Assembly: GCF_003170075.1 (NCBI RefSeq)
Contig: NZ_PMZU01000058.1
Span: forward strand, 1 to 52,498
Direction: 5' to 3'
Length of the DNA stretch: 52,498 bases
From: Methanoregula sp.
GTDB lineage: Archaea; Halobacteriota; Methanomicrobia; Methanomicrobiales; Methanospirillaceae
Part shown: positions 44,187 to 52,343 of the stretch, piece after piece
How the letters are laid out: each line of letters begins with the position of its first letter
How positions within the stretch are numbered: the first letter of the stretch is position 1
Position numbers and translations under genes: made by a program
The notes under the pieces: generated by a model
What the model was told of the DNA's origin: nothing
Databases searched by the model: none
What the model saw: the letters and a program-made list of their open reading frames with translations, nothing else

Positions 44187-45107
44187 CGGGGGAAGGCCGG
44201 CCTGTGGTTTGCCGGACATGACAAAGTGGAGCAGGACGATAAGGCCAGCGATGGAGCCGATAATCGCCCCGAGCGCCGGCAGGTTGATGAGCCCGAAGTA
44301 TTTTGTCCCGTGGACAAAGACGTTTGCTGAGACGACGAGGATCGCGGGCATGATCATGTCACCCATCCCGATAATAAAGGCGGAGCGCTCGCCCCCGTCA
44401 GTCAGTTTCCCGATCCCCTCCTTAATAAACGAGTAGTCCTTCCTTTTCGGGATCACAAAAAGGATCGGGGTCTTCTGGTCGATCACGCCTTCCGCGAGCG
44501 TGAGCATGTGTTTGGTCTTGTACACGGAGATTGCATCGTAGACCGCAAGGAGCACGAGAAGCAGGCAGACTGGCAGGATGTCAAGCGAGGCACCGAAGAT
44601 CGCGGCCACCCCGGCGCCGAGCAGGATCCCAAGGCCGTCGATCACATACCATTCCGGGTATTTGTACAACAGGACCGTCGCGAGCACGGAAAGGATAAGC
44701 ACGATGCCCGTTGTTATGAGGGTCTGGGCGGTCGTTGAATAGACCACAACCGCAGGCAGCACCGCCTCCCACCATTCCGTCGTTGCCACAGAGGTTTCGC
44801 CCATCGCTGCAAAGACTATTGCCGCGAAGATATACACGAACGTCAGGAAGAGCGCGATCGTGATGACGGCCCCGATCACCTTTTTTAGGTTGTACTTGAT
44901 CAGGACGAGCAGGAACGCGGTGAAGACAAGGAGGATCCCGATGAAGATAAGCGGGTTCTCCATCGAAGTCGGGTCCTGGAAGGCAACGATCCCCGAGACC
45001 TGGACGGGAAGCGTGAGGAGCAGTGCACCGATTTCCACGGCGATGAGGAGGGCCGGCATTGCAAGGATGGGCATGAAATTCTTGAGCCTGGCAGTCAGGG
45101 TGTCCAT
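44127..45107 (-). CDS. Presenilin-like A22 intramembrane aspartyl protease
   Basis: A 326-residue membrane protein with about nine helices, of the archaeal presenilin/SPP homologue (PSH) family that cleaves substrates within the membrane. The catalytic aspartates lie in VYDAISVYK near residue 190 and GMGDMIMP near residue 248; the C-terminal GLPPLNGG is the counterpart of the PAL motif. It overlaps NOG1 tail to tail by 60 bases, and the overlapped codons encode the last 19 residues of both proteins. Confidence 0.9.
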   Translation of the reverse strand: MDTLTARLKNFMPILAMPALLIAVEIGALLLTLPVQVSGIVAFQDPTSMENPLIFIGILLVFTAFLLVLIKYNLKKVIGAVITIALFLTFVYIFAAIVFAAMGETSVATTEWWEAVLPAVVVYSTTAQTLITTGIVLILSVLATVLLYKYPEWYVIDGLGILLGAGVAAIFGASLDILPVCLLLVLLAVYDAISVYKTKHMLTLAEGVIDQKTPILFVIPKRKDYSFIKEGIGKLTDGGERSAFIIGMGDMIMPAILVVSANVFVHGTKYFGLINLPALGAIIGSIAGLIVLLHFVMSGKPQAGLPPLNGGTIIGFLIGLALISFA

Positions 45108-45164
45108 GAAGGTGTCTCCGGAGGAATAGTTAGCTTAATGTTGTGCGCTCTATCATCTAAAAGC

Positions 45165-45479
45165 ATGGACATTCCCGAGTATCTCCCCGACATCCTGCTT
45201 ACGGCAGTGATGGTCATCTCCACCCTCTTTCTCATCCTGCGGTTCTGGCAGGACCTTACGATTGCCATTGCCGCCGCCCTCATGATGCTCTCGCTTGGCG
45301 GGCTCTTCTTGTCCCTCCAGATCAAGGTGCGGAACCTCGAAAAGAACGTGGTCACCCGGGAGCGGATGCTGCGCACAAACCTTGAGGAGATCTCAACCCG
45401 TATGACCCAGAAGTACGACCAGACAACTCTCCACCTAGACGATCTGGTCGGTGAGTTCTCAAAGCGGGTGTACAAATAA
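45165..45479 (+). CDS. Small membrane protein with coiled-coil tail
   Basis: A 104-residue hypothetical protein. Two membrane helices (residues 6-25 and 29-50) are followed by a coiled coil (residues 52-104) that starts LQIKVRNLEKNVVTRERML and ends KRVYK. ATG 45165 is chosen because upstream in-frame codons do not look coding. It is 40 bases before fen in the same orientation. No family or function is recognised. Confidence 0.7.
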   Translation: MDIPEYLPDILLTAVMVISTLFLILRFWQDLTIAIAAALMMLSLGGLFLSLQIKVRNLEKNVVTRERMLRTNLEEISTRMTQKYDQTTLHLDDLVGEFSKRVYK

Positions 45480-45519
45480 GAGCCCGGCCGGCTTAATAGT
45501 ACGGCAGGAGAGATAAATC

Positions 45520-46521
45520 ATGGGTGTCGCACTCCGGGATATCATCGCCGACTACAAGGTGCCGGTCACCTGGGAGGGGCTTTCCGGTGTGGCGGCGGTC
45601 GATGCGAACAACGCGCTCTACCAGTTCTTAACGATCATCCGGCAGCCGGACGGGACGCCGCTGATGGACCATCACGGGAGGGTAACCTCCCACCTCTCGG
45701 GGATCCTTTTCAGGATGGTCAACTTCCTTGAAAAAGGGGTAAAGCCGGTCTTTGTCTTTGACGGGAAACCGCCCGAGCTCAAGGATGCCACAAACGCGGA
45801 GCGCCGCAAAAGCCGGGACGAGGCCGGGATAAAGTGGAAGGAGGCAGTGGAGCGGGGCGATGACGAGGAGGCGTACAAGCAGGCCCGGTCGTCGACCCGG
45901 GTGGACGAGACTATCCTTAAAACCTCAAAGGAGCTGCTCGGCCTCATGGGCATCCCGTACGTGCAGGCCCCGACCGAGGGTGAGGCACAGGCGGCATTCA
46001 TGGTGCAGCGAGGCGACGCCCGGTACGCGGTCTCGCAGGACTACGACACGCTCCTCTTTGGCACCCCCCTCCTTGTGCGCAACCTCACGGTGAGCGGGAA
46101 GCGGAAGATCCGGGGCCGGGTCGTGACCGTGAACCCGGAGCGGGTGGTGCTCGCGGATGTGCTCGCCGGTCTGAAACTGACCCGGGAGCAGCTCATCGAG
46201 ATCGGTATCCTTGTCGGGACCGACTTTAACCCGGGAGCCGACGGCGTGGGGGCAAAGACGGCGTTAAAGATCGTGCAGAATGGAGAGTTTGCCGCAAAAC
46301 TTGCCGAGAAGTGCCCGGGCTTTGATCCGGCGCCGGTGATGGAGTTTTTCCTGCACCCGCCGGTGACGAGCGATTACACCCTTGTGTGGGGCCACCCGGA
46401 CACAGAAGGGATCAAACGCCTGCTCTGCGACGGGTACGATTTTGCCGAAGAACGGATCGATGCGGCGCTCGAACGATACACGGTAAAAGCCGGGCAGAAG
46501 ACGCTGGAGAACTGGTTTTAA
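45520..46521 (+). CDS. fen: Flap endonuclease 1
   Basis: A 333-residue archaeal FEN-1 that cuts 5' flaps during Okazaki fragment processing and repair. The N-terminal nuclease motif is [14 protein letters not shown] near residue 24 with DGKPPELK near residue 86. The internal nuclease region contains [11 protein letters not shown] and [10 protein letters not shown], and the helix-hairpin-helix part [17 protein letters not shown] near residue 233. The C-terminus QKTLENWF is a classical PCNA-interacting peptide (PIP box). The start ATG 45520 gives MGV, as needed for the family's active N-terminus. Confidence 0.96.
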   Translation: MGVALRDIIADYKVPVTWEGLSGVAAVDANNALYQFLTIIRQPDGTPLMDHHGRVTSHLSGILFRMVNFLEKGVKPVFVFDGKPPELKDATNAERRKSRDEAGIKWKEAVERGDDEEAYKQARSSTRVDETILKTSKELLGLMGIPYVQAPTEGEAQAAFMVQRGDARYAVSQDYDTLLFGTPLLVRNLTVSGKRKIRGRVVTVNPERVVLADVLAGLKLTREQLIEIGILVGTDFNPGADGVGAKTALKIVQNGEFAAKLAEKCPGFDPAPVMEFFLHPPVTSDYTLVWGHPDTEGIKRLLCDGYDFAEERIDAALERYTVKAGQKTLENWF

Positions 46522-46597
46522 GAAAAGTGTGTCCGGGTCCGGATGAGCCGGGCGGACGGCAGAAAATGAGAGGCAGGGGGAAGTCTCCCCTGCCCGG

Positions 46598-46735
46598 TTA
46601 CTTCTTTTCTGTTCCTTCGCTGCTTTCCATATGGTCGAGCACACGGTCCCACATCACGAGCAGGCCCGGGATGATCGCGTAGGCGAGCAGTCCTGCGCCG
46701 AGGAATGCCCCGGTGATGATGAGCTCGTTGTCCAT
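46598..46735 (-). CDS. 45-residue single-pass membrane protein
   Basis: A small gene on the minus strand: an N-terminal stretch MDNELIITGAFLGAGLL, a hydrophobic helix (residues 6-28, ending IIPGLLVMW), then a charged tail ending GTEKK. ATG 46735, stop TAA 46598-46600. The amphipathic pattern is protein-like, but no homologue is recognised. A putative short ORF ends 10 bases upstream (46746-46889) on the same strand. Confidence 0.6.
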   Translation of the reverse strand: MDNELIITGAFLGAGLLAYAIIPGLLVMWDRVLDHMESSEGTEKK

Positions 46736-46745
46736 GATCGTTGCC

Positions 46746-46889
46746 TCATGCAAGGGCCGGTACTCCGTCCGCCCAAGTCTCGATAACGGTCCGGATGGAG
46801 TAGTCCTCGTAGGACGTGATCGATACTTGTGGAGTAATGGTGCGGTCCCTAACGAACCGCCCTAACCAGCGACTGCCCGAAGCACTCAC
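46746..46889 (-). CDS. Possible 47-residue ORF
   Basis: From GTG 46889 a frame of 47 codons ends at TGA 46746-46748. Its C-terminal half (VSITSYEDYSIRTVIETWADG) looks more like real protein than random sequence, but the GTG has no spaced ribosome binding site and no homologue is recognised. The frame is open further upstream to a TAA near 46947 without another start. It may be a gene remnant or an upstream partner of the 45-residue membrane protein. Confidence 0.3.
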   Translation of the reverse strand: MSASGSRWLGRFVRDRTITPQVSITSYEDYSIRTVIETWADGVPALA

Positions 46890-47084
46890 CCTCGTTAACC
46901 GCGGGGAGATGGAGACGGGTGCGTGGAGCGTAAGGAAGGGTTATTCCCACATCCTCTGTTCATCGGAATAAATCCGACACCGGTTCATGGCCGCGCTTGC
47001 GGGATCGGATACCGGATTCTGAACCCTTGGTAAAATAACGCGGGAAAAAAGAAGGGCCTGTCCGAACTTTTTTAAGGGATATCC
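46890..47084. other. Intergenic stretch with an inverted repeat
   Basis: No gene is supported here. TCGGA-ATAAA-TCCGA at 46963-46977 is a perfect 5-5-5 inverted repeat with an AT-rich centre, a possible operator or transcription-start element for the minus-strand small genes. I looked for SRP or RNase P RNA signatures and found none. Confidence 0.4.
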
Positions 47085-47948
47085 TTACAGCAGGGGATCG
47101 GGAAGTTCCGGGCCATAGACCGGAAGTTTTGACCCTGACACGAGCACCGGCCGGTCTGACCTGGCGATCTTATCGAGGATCAGCTGCTTGCCCCTTTTCG
47201 TCAGCGCAAAGACCGGGACTGCGGTGCCGGCCTGCAGGAGTGCCTTTGCTCCCGCAATCTGCCAGATCCATTTCGAGGCGCAGGCTGTGATTATATCCGC
47301 GACCTCGACAAGCCGTTTGGCATCCGCCTCGGTGATGCCGCTCATATGTACCCCGAAGATGAATGTATCCGGGTGCTTTGCATGGATCGCGGCCGCCACA
47401 TCGGCAGAAGCGACGGTGACCGCAACATGGGAAAACCCCCTTTCATAAGCACGGGACACCCCAAGCAACGGGTCGATCGTTGCATGTGCCCGGTCAAGGA
47501 CAATTCCCCCGTCCTGCTCGATGCGGTCCATCTCTTCTTTTAGCGGAGAGGTACTCACGAGTCCCGACATCCTGCCGCCGATGCCCTGCACCATCTCCGG
47601 TGTTGTCACGATCACTGTTCCCGCCCCGTCGCAGGCAAGGACCGCCGCATCAAGACTCCCGGAGAGAATGCCGCAGCTGATCAGTTCGGACGCCCCGAAA
47701 CCGACGAAGTCCACGCTCCCGCTGATCTTCCGGTGCGGCTGGCACATGCCCCACGAATTCATCCGGTGCTCGATGTTTGCCTTTACCGCATCCGGGGTAA
47801 TTTCGTCAACGGGCAAAGCAAATTTTTTCGCAAGCGGGCAGTGGCGGAGCTTTGAGACCGAGACTTCGGCCACTTTTCCGTCTTTTATTACAATCTTCGA
47901 TCGTCCCACCGCTTCGATCACGTGAATATCGTCTTCGTTTTCAGACAT
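47085..47948 (-). CDS. Methanogenesis marker protein 8 (DUF2099)
   Basis: A 287-residue protein of DUF2099, a family shared by methanogens and of unresolved function. Signature segments are HRMNSWGMCQPHRKISGSVDFVGFGASEL near residue 63, LDAAVLACDGAGTVIVTTPEMVQGIGGRMSGLV near residue 100 and FIFGVHMSGITEADAKRLVEVADI near residue 200. It has no signal peptide and is cytosolic. ATG 47948 gives MSENEDD; the in-frame upstream extension is not supported. It is a single gene, which places the organism among methanogens. Confidence 0.9.
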   Translation of the reverse strand: MSENEDDIHVIEAVGRSKIVIKDGKVAEVSVSKLRHCPLAKKFALPVDEITPDAVKANIEHRMNSWGMCQPHRKISGSVDFVGFGASELISCGILSGSLDAAVLACDGAGTVIVTTPEMVQGIGGRMSGLVSTSPLKEEMDRIEQDGGIVLDRAHATIDPLLGVSRAYERGFSHVAVTVASADVAAAIHAKHPDTFIFGVHMSGITEADAKRLVEVADIITACASKWIWQIAGAKALLQAGTAVPVFALTKRGKQLILDKIARSDRPVLVSGSKLPVYGPELPDPLL

Positions 47949-48107
47949 ATGCAGCAGTCCCTCTTTTTTTCCCGCTTCCCGTTGGGGTATCATCCCGGCT
48001 ATACCTTCGGGACGGATGCCGTCATTTTCGGGACGTAACGGTTGTTAACCAAAAGGAGTCTTTTGAGATTCATGGAATAATAATCCCGTGCATCCCCGCA
48101 ATCACCG

Positions 48108-49016
48108 TTACAGCGCGAGCATGCGTTCGATGGCGCCGCGGGCACGGGAAGCGATATCTTCCGGCACCGTGATCCTTGGTTTGAGCGTGACCAGCGCGTC
48201 GCGGACTTTTACAAGATCAGTTTTTTTCATGTTCACGCAGACGGCTTTATCCGAGAGGGGATAACAGCGCTTGCCCGGGCATTCTTTTGCGAGCCGGTGC
48301 AGGATGCCGATCTCGGTGCCGATGATAAACTCGTTTTGGGGGTCAGATTTCACGTGGCTGATGATCCCCGAGGTACTCGCCACGTGATCCGCGAGATCGA
48401 TGACATCCGGCCGGCACTCGGGATGGACAAGTACGACCGCATCCGGGTGTGCCTGTTTTGCGAGGGCCACATCGGCCGGGGTATAGCGGTCGTGGACAAG
48501 ACAGAACCCTTCCCACGACAGGACTGTCTTTTTTGTAAAGCGTGCCGCGTACTGCCCGAGATTTTTGTCCGGTACAAAGATAACCGTATCCTCTTTCACC
48601 GAATTTACCACTTTTACCGCATTTGCCGAGGTGCAGCAGATGTCGCTCTCCGCCTTGACGTCTGCTGTCGTGTTGACGTAGCAGACGACCGCGGCCTCCG
48701 GATGGCGGGTGCGTGCGAACCTGAGCTCGTCTGCACTCACCATCCCGGCCATGGGACAGCAGGAATCCGGTGCCGGCAGCAGAACGGTTTTTTCCGGTGA
48801 GAGGATCGCGGCGGTCTCGGCCATAAAATCGACTCCGCAGAAGACGATAACGTCACCTTTCATCCCCACAGCAGCACGGGCGAGCTCCAGCGAATCGCCA
48901 ATGATATCCGCGATGTCCTGCACCTCGGGGCGCTGGTAGTTGTGCGCGAGGATGATTGCGTTCTTTTTCTCCTTCTGCCGCAGGATCTCTGCCTGCAGCA
49001 TGGTGATGTCCTGCAT
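48108..49016 (-). CDS. nadA: Quinolinate synthase
   Basis: A 302-residue [4Fe-4S] enzyme that condenses iminoaspartate with dihydroxyacetone phosphate in NAD synthesis. Seen are ILAHNYQRPEVQDIADIIGDSL near residue 22, FCGVDFMAETAAIL near residue 59 and DICCTSANA near residue 128. The other likely cluster cysteines are in DSCCPMAGM and PGKRCYPL. ATG 49016 gives typical length; 49058 adds 14 residues. NadB/NadC or the aspartate dehydrogenase must lie elsewhere. Confidence 0.95.
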   Translation of the reverse strand: MQDITMLQAEILRQKEKKNAIILAHNYQRPEVQDIADIIGDSLELARAAVGMKGDVIVFCGVDFMAETAAILSPEKTVLLPAPDSCCPMAGMVSADELRFARTRHPEAAVVCYVNTTADVKAESDICCTSANAVKVVNSVKEDTVIFVPDKNLGQYAARFTKKTVLSWEGFCLVHDRYTPADVALAKQAHPDAVVLVHPECRPDVIDLADHVASTSGIISHVKSDPQNEFIIGTEIGILHRLAKECPGKRCYPLSDKAVCVNMKKTDLVKVRDALVTLKPRITVPEDIASRARGAIERMLAL

Positions 49017-49152
49017 CAGGTAACACGCTCTCCCGGTTGTATCGTAGTAGTATGTCATGGTGCATCAAATACCCGTTGGCAGATAGTCATGCGGAAGATG
49101 GCCTGTACCGGGATGTTTATGCCCCCGGCTTTCCTATTATCTCATCACGACA

Positions 49153-49347
49153 ATGAAAGTTATTCTGCCGGATCAGGGCATCCGGGTGATGGAGCACTGT
49201 CCCGGGACAGTCGGGGCGCTCCTGCACGAGATCGGGGCGAATCCCCTCGAGGTGATTGTGTCCCGGAACGGGAAACTCGTTCCCGAGGAGGCTACAATCG
49301 GCAGGGACGACGAGATCCGGATCATCCGTATCGCGCACGGGGGATAA
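49153..49347 (+). CDS. ThiS/MoaD-like sulfur carrier protein
   Basis: A 64-residue ubiquitin-fold protein ending in Gly-Gly, the tail used as thiocarboxylate donor. MKVILPDQGIRV, GTVGALLHEIGANPLEVIVSRNGK and DEIRIIRIAHGG match the ThiS/MoaD/TtuB pattern. It lies four bases before the Ncs6-like thiolase, so it is probably the sulfur carrier of that enzyme, analogous to TtuB of Thermus or SAMP2 of Haloferax. The activating E1-like protein is not in the window. Confidence 0.88.
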   Translation: MKVILPDQGIRVMEHCPGTVGALLHEIGANPLEVIVSRNGKLVPEEATIGRDDEIRIIRIAHGG

Positions 49348-49351
49348 GCCG

Positions 49352-50287
49352 GTGGAACCACATGCCGTACCCGGTGAGTCCCCGGTCTGCGCCTGCTGTG
49401 CAGAACCGGCAGTAGTGTACCAGCCGGTCATCCGGCGCTATCTCTGCGGCACGCACCTTGTCCGGGATGTGGAAGAGCGCGTCCGTACGACCATACTGGA
49501 GACTGGGCAGATCCATGCGGGCGACCGGGTCGCAGTGGGCCTGAGCGGGGGAAAAGACAGCACTGCACTCCTCGTAATTCTCTCGCGGCTCCTGCCAACA
49601 TTGCCGGGTGCCAGTTTCGTTGCGATCACCGTGGACGAGGGCATTGCCGGTTACCGGGCCGACACCATGCGGGCAGCGAAGAGCCTGACACAACGGCTTG
49701 GGGTTGACCACCGTATTGTCACGTTTCGCGCACTTATCGGAGACGACCTCGATACCCTGCTCATCGGGCGCGAGACGCATGCCTGTACCATCTGCGGCAT
49801 CCTGCGCAAAAAAGCCCTCGCGGATGCAGCGCGGGCAGCTGGTGCAACTTCGATCGCCACCGGCCACAACCTCGATGACGAGGCACAGTCGGTGCTGATG
49901 AATGCGTTCAGGGGCGATCTGCCCCGGCTTGTCCGCACGACGGGTACTGGTACATCGGAAACATTTCTCCCGAGGATCAAGCCACTTATGGCAATCCCGG
50001 AAAAGGAGATCGCGTCCTATCTCTTCGTGCAGGACCTCTTTTCGGTGTTGCCAGAGTGCCCGTACACGAAGTATGCCCTGCGGGCCGAAGTCCGCGCCCT
50101 GCTTTCAGACTATGAGTGCCACCATCCCGGGACTATGCAGCACCTTATCGAAAGCAAAAAAACGATCGAACAATATTGTGCAGGGACGCCGGTCATGGAA
50201 CCCCTGCACCGCTGCCGGGAGTGCGGCGACCCCTGCTCCGGGGATCTCTGCCAGGTCTGCCGGCTCCGGCACTCATTGGGGAAGTGA
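49352..50287 (+). CDS. Ncs6/TtuA-type tRNA 2-thiolation enzyme
   Basis: A 311-residue PP-loop enzyme of the TtuA/Ncs6 (CTU1) family for 2-thiolation of tRNA uridines. N-terminal zinc site CACCAEP...CGTHL (residues 13-33), PP-loop SGGKDST near residue 67, a CxxC in TCTICGILRKK near residue 150, and a C-terminal zinc ribbon CRECGDPCSGDLCQVC near residue 290. The GHNLDDEAQ loop is typical. GTG 49352 starts four bases after the sulfur carrier gene. The tail overlaps fdhD by 15 bases on the other strand. Confidence 0.93.
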   Translation: MEPHAVPGESPVCACCAEPAVVYQPVIRRYLCGTHLVRDVEERVRTTILETGQIHAGDRVAVGLSGGKDSTALLVILSRLLPTLPGASFVAITVDEGIAGYRADTMRAAKSLTQRLGVDHRIVTFRALIGDDLDTLLIGRETHACTICGILRKKALADAARAAGATSIATGHNLDDEAQSVLMNAFRGDLPRLVRTTGTGTSETFLPRIKPLMAIPEKEIASYLFVQDLFSVLPECPYTKYALRAEVRALLSDYECHHPGTMQHLIESKKTIEQYCAGTPVMEPLHRCRECGDPCSGDLCQVCRLRHSLGK

Positions 50288-51052
50288 GGGGGCGCCCTGC
50301 AGCCTTTCGGGATGGGAATAGACATTCATTTTTGTGCTTCGGACAAAGCCGATGACACACACCCCGTTCTGTTCCGCGATGGTGACGGCAAGCGTCGTGG
50401 TCGCGCCGCGTGAGACGACCACCGGGATGTTTGCAATCAGGGACTTGCGCACCATCTCCGATGAGATCCGGCCCGAACAGATAGCAAACGTCTGCGAAAA
50501 ATCGATCCTGTTCCGGAGCCCGTAACCGATCACCCGGTCGAGCGCGTTGTGCCTCCCGATATCCTCGGAACGGGTGATGATACCCTTCGCCGACGCGAGA
50601 CCGACGACGTGGATGCCGCCGGTCATTTTATGCAAATCTGATTCGAGCACATCTCTTACCATTGTCCGGATCAGTTCGGGGGAAAGGGAAAGGTCCGAAG
50701 TAATCTTTGGCAGTTTTTCGGTATCGATATAGGATGTGGCGCCCCCGCACCCGGAGAGGATAGTCTTTTTGGGGCCAAGCACCTTGAAGAGGTTCTTTGT
50801 GATGACGCTGATCCGGTTCTTTTCAATCCTGATGGATTCGATCTCATCGGCGCCCTTGATGATCTGTTCGGTAAACAGGTAACCGGTGACAAAATCCTCC
50901 AGATCCGTTGGGCTCATCATCGCGGTCATCGCGTGCCTGCCGTTCACGAACAGGGCCTCGGGGACCTCATCGATCACCTCGTGGGTTCCGGCTTTTGCCG
51001 ATTCGCCATCGATTTTTATGCAGGGCAGGTTCTTGAACATCGGTATGGTCAT
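50273..51052 (-). CDS. fdhD: FdhD-like sulfurtransferase for molybdenum/tungsten enzyme maturation
   Basis: A 259-residue homologue of FdhD, which transfers sulfur to the metal cofactor of formate dehydrogenases. Signatures are VTGYLFTEQII near residue 54, the loop ILSGCGGATS near residue 98 where the catalytic cysteine lies, RSEDIGRHNALDRVIGYGL near residue 162, and CSGRISSEMV. ATG 51052 is supported by GGTGACACAG. It sits between the tRNA thiolase and larE, all sulfur-transfer genes. Formate dehydrogenase is not in the window. Confidence 0.92.
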   Translation of the reverse strand: MTIPMFKNLPCIKIDGESAKAGTHEVIDEVPEALFVNGRHAMTAMMSPTDLEDFVTGYLFTEQIIKGADEIESIRIEKNRISVITKNLFKVLGPKKTILSGCGGATSYIDTEKLPKITSDLSLSPELIRTMVRDVLESDLHKMTGGIHVVGLASAKGIITRSEDIGRHNALDRVIGYGLRNRIDFSQTFAICSGRISSEMVRKSLIANIPVVVSRGATTTLAVTIAEQNGVCVIGFVRSTKMNVYSHPERLQGAPSLPQ

Positions 51053-51077
51053 CTGTGTCACCACGAGTGGTTGTCGA

Positions 51078-51896
51078 TCAGGTTTTCCCGCCGGCAGGCG
51101 CGAGCACTTCATCCATGCTCCCGCTGCGGTATCCCTCGAGGTCGAGTGTCACGTAGGAGAACCCGAGCGCGGAGAGAGTGCCTGCCACCGCAGCATGCAT
51201 ATCCAGTAATGCGTGCATCTCCTCTTTAGGCACTTCGATGCGGGCAATTGTCCCGTGCACCCTCACCCGTACCTGCCGGAACCCTTTTTTATGCAGGAAC
51301 GCTTCGGCCTCTTCGACCATGTGGAGTTTTTCTCCTGTTATCACTTCCCCGTAGGGAATCCTGGATGAGAGGCAGGCTGCCGAGGGTTTGTCCCAGAAGT
51401 CAAAGCCTCCGGCACGGGCGCATTCCCGGATATTGTTTTTGGTCATGCCGGCGTCAAGAAACGGGTGGACGATCCCCTCTTCGGTGCTCGCAGCAAGGCC
51501 CGGCCGGTGCTCCCCGGTGTCCGAAACGTTGATGCCGTCGGCGACACAGGCAAGTCCCAGTTCCTGTGCCCGCCGTTTCAATACCCCCGCCGAGGTCTTC
51601 TTGCACCAGTAGCAGCGCTCGGCGGGGTTTTTCGTGAACCGTTCGTCGTCCATCAACGTTAGCTGGAGAATCTCAAGATTGAGGTTATAATCACGTGCGA
51701 TACGCTGCGCCTCGTCGATTGCTTCACGGGGGACAACCGGACTGTCAAGAAGGACGCACCGGCTTTTGTCCCCGAATGCCTCCCGTGCAAGTACCGCAAG
51801 CAGGCTGCTGTCCACGCCGCCGGAGAAAGCGACAAGCATGGACCCCCTCTCTGTAATTTTTCCGAGGAGATGTTTGCGACAGGCAGTAGTGTCCAT
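51078..51896 (-). CDS. larE: LarE-like ATP-dependent sulfur transferase
   Basis: A 272-residue PP-loop enzyme of the LarE family. The loop is FSGGVDSS at residues 24-31. Cys175 in PSAACLSSRIPYG is the position of the sacrificial Cys176 in Lactiplantibacillus LarE. An additional CxxC (Cys95 and Cys98 in NPAERCYWCKK) makes three cysteines, the set used by the Fe-S-cluster type of LarE. It may thus transfer sulfur catalytically through a [4Fe-4S] cluster. No larA/larB/larC genes are near, so the substrate is unknown. It lies in the same direction as fdhD and 25 bases before it. Confidence 0.92.
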   Translation of the reverse strand: MDTTACRKHLLGKITERGSMLVAFSGGVDSSLLAVLAREAFGDKSRCVLLDSPVVPREAIDEAQRIARDYNLNLEILQLTLMDDERFTKNPAERCYWCKKTSAGVLKRRAQELGLACVADGINVSDTGEHRPGLAASTEEGIVHPFLDAGMTKNNIRECARAGGFDFWDKPSAACLSSRIPYGEVITGEKLHMVEEAEAFLHKKGFRQVRVRVHGTIARIEVPKEEMHALLDMHAAVAGTLSALGFSYVTLDLEGYRSGSMDEVLAPAGGKT

Positions 51897-51942
51897 AATA
51901 CCTCCATCTGGTCTTAAAATCGGAGATTAAAATTAAATGAAA

Positions 51943-52281
51943 TCAGCTGCCGCACCGGTGACTATCAGTACTGCTCCCGCACTGGTATTCCTCGCCCTCC
52001 CGGAGCTGGTGGCAGATATCGCAGATGCGCCGCACGAGGTTCACGTCTTTGCCCTCTTTTAAATCACGGGCAAGTTGTTCTATTGACTGTTTTATATCGT
52101 TCTCGAACTCGATGCGGTACCCGCGTTTCCCGGAGAGGTACTGGGAGACCGCCGACGGTGCGATCTCCAGTAACCGCGCCGCTTCAACCTGCGACACGCC
52201 GCATTTCACGAGCTCCACTGCGATAGCTGCACGGATCGCCGGCAGGACATCCCATACGATCTTCTGGCAGGGGGCTTCCAT
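51943..52281 (-). CDS. XRE-type regulator with cysteine-rich C-terminus
   Basis: A 112-residue predicted transcription factor. Residues 20-55 form a helix-turn-helix (CGVSQVEAARLLEIAPSAVSQYL). The C-terminus carries four cysteines in CDICHQLREGEEYQCGSSTDSHRCGS, a likely metal or Fe-S binding tail. It lies 46 bases before larE in the same direction and so may control larE and fdhD. Palindromic sites lie immediately upstream, suggesting autoregulation. ATG 52281 and 52284 are both possible starts. Confidence 0.85.
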   Translation of the reverse strand: MEAPCQKIVWDVLPAIRAAIAVELVKCGVSQVEAARLLEIAPSAVSQYLSGKRGYRIEFENDIKQSIEQLARDLKEGKDVNLVRRICDICHQLREGEEYQCGSSTDSHRCGS

Positions 52282-52300
52282 CATATCACAACTTTTAAAT

Positions 52301-52343
52301 TATCACAATTGTTACATAATATGTTGTATTCACAATTGTGAAT
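52301..52343 (-). promoter_or_regulatory. Two operator-like palindromes around a TATA box
   Basis: ATTCACAATTGTGAAT at 52328-52343 is a 16-base perfect palindrome. TATCACAATTGTTACA at 52301-52316 repeats its core TCACAATTGT with centres 27 bases apart. Between them an ACATATTATG stretch (complement of 52315-52324) can be the TATA box of the XRE regulator. A further TCACAA half-site overlaps 52286-52291 at the start codon. The pattern fits a regulator binding its own promoter. Confidence 0.6.

Noticed and set aside
46736-47084. SRP RNA or RNase P RNA in the gap before the marker 8 gene
   Set aside because: No SRP helix 8 motif and no conserved RNase P core sequence found on either strand.
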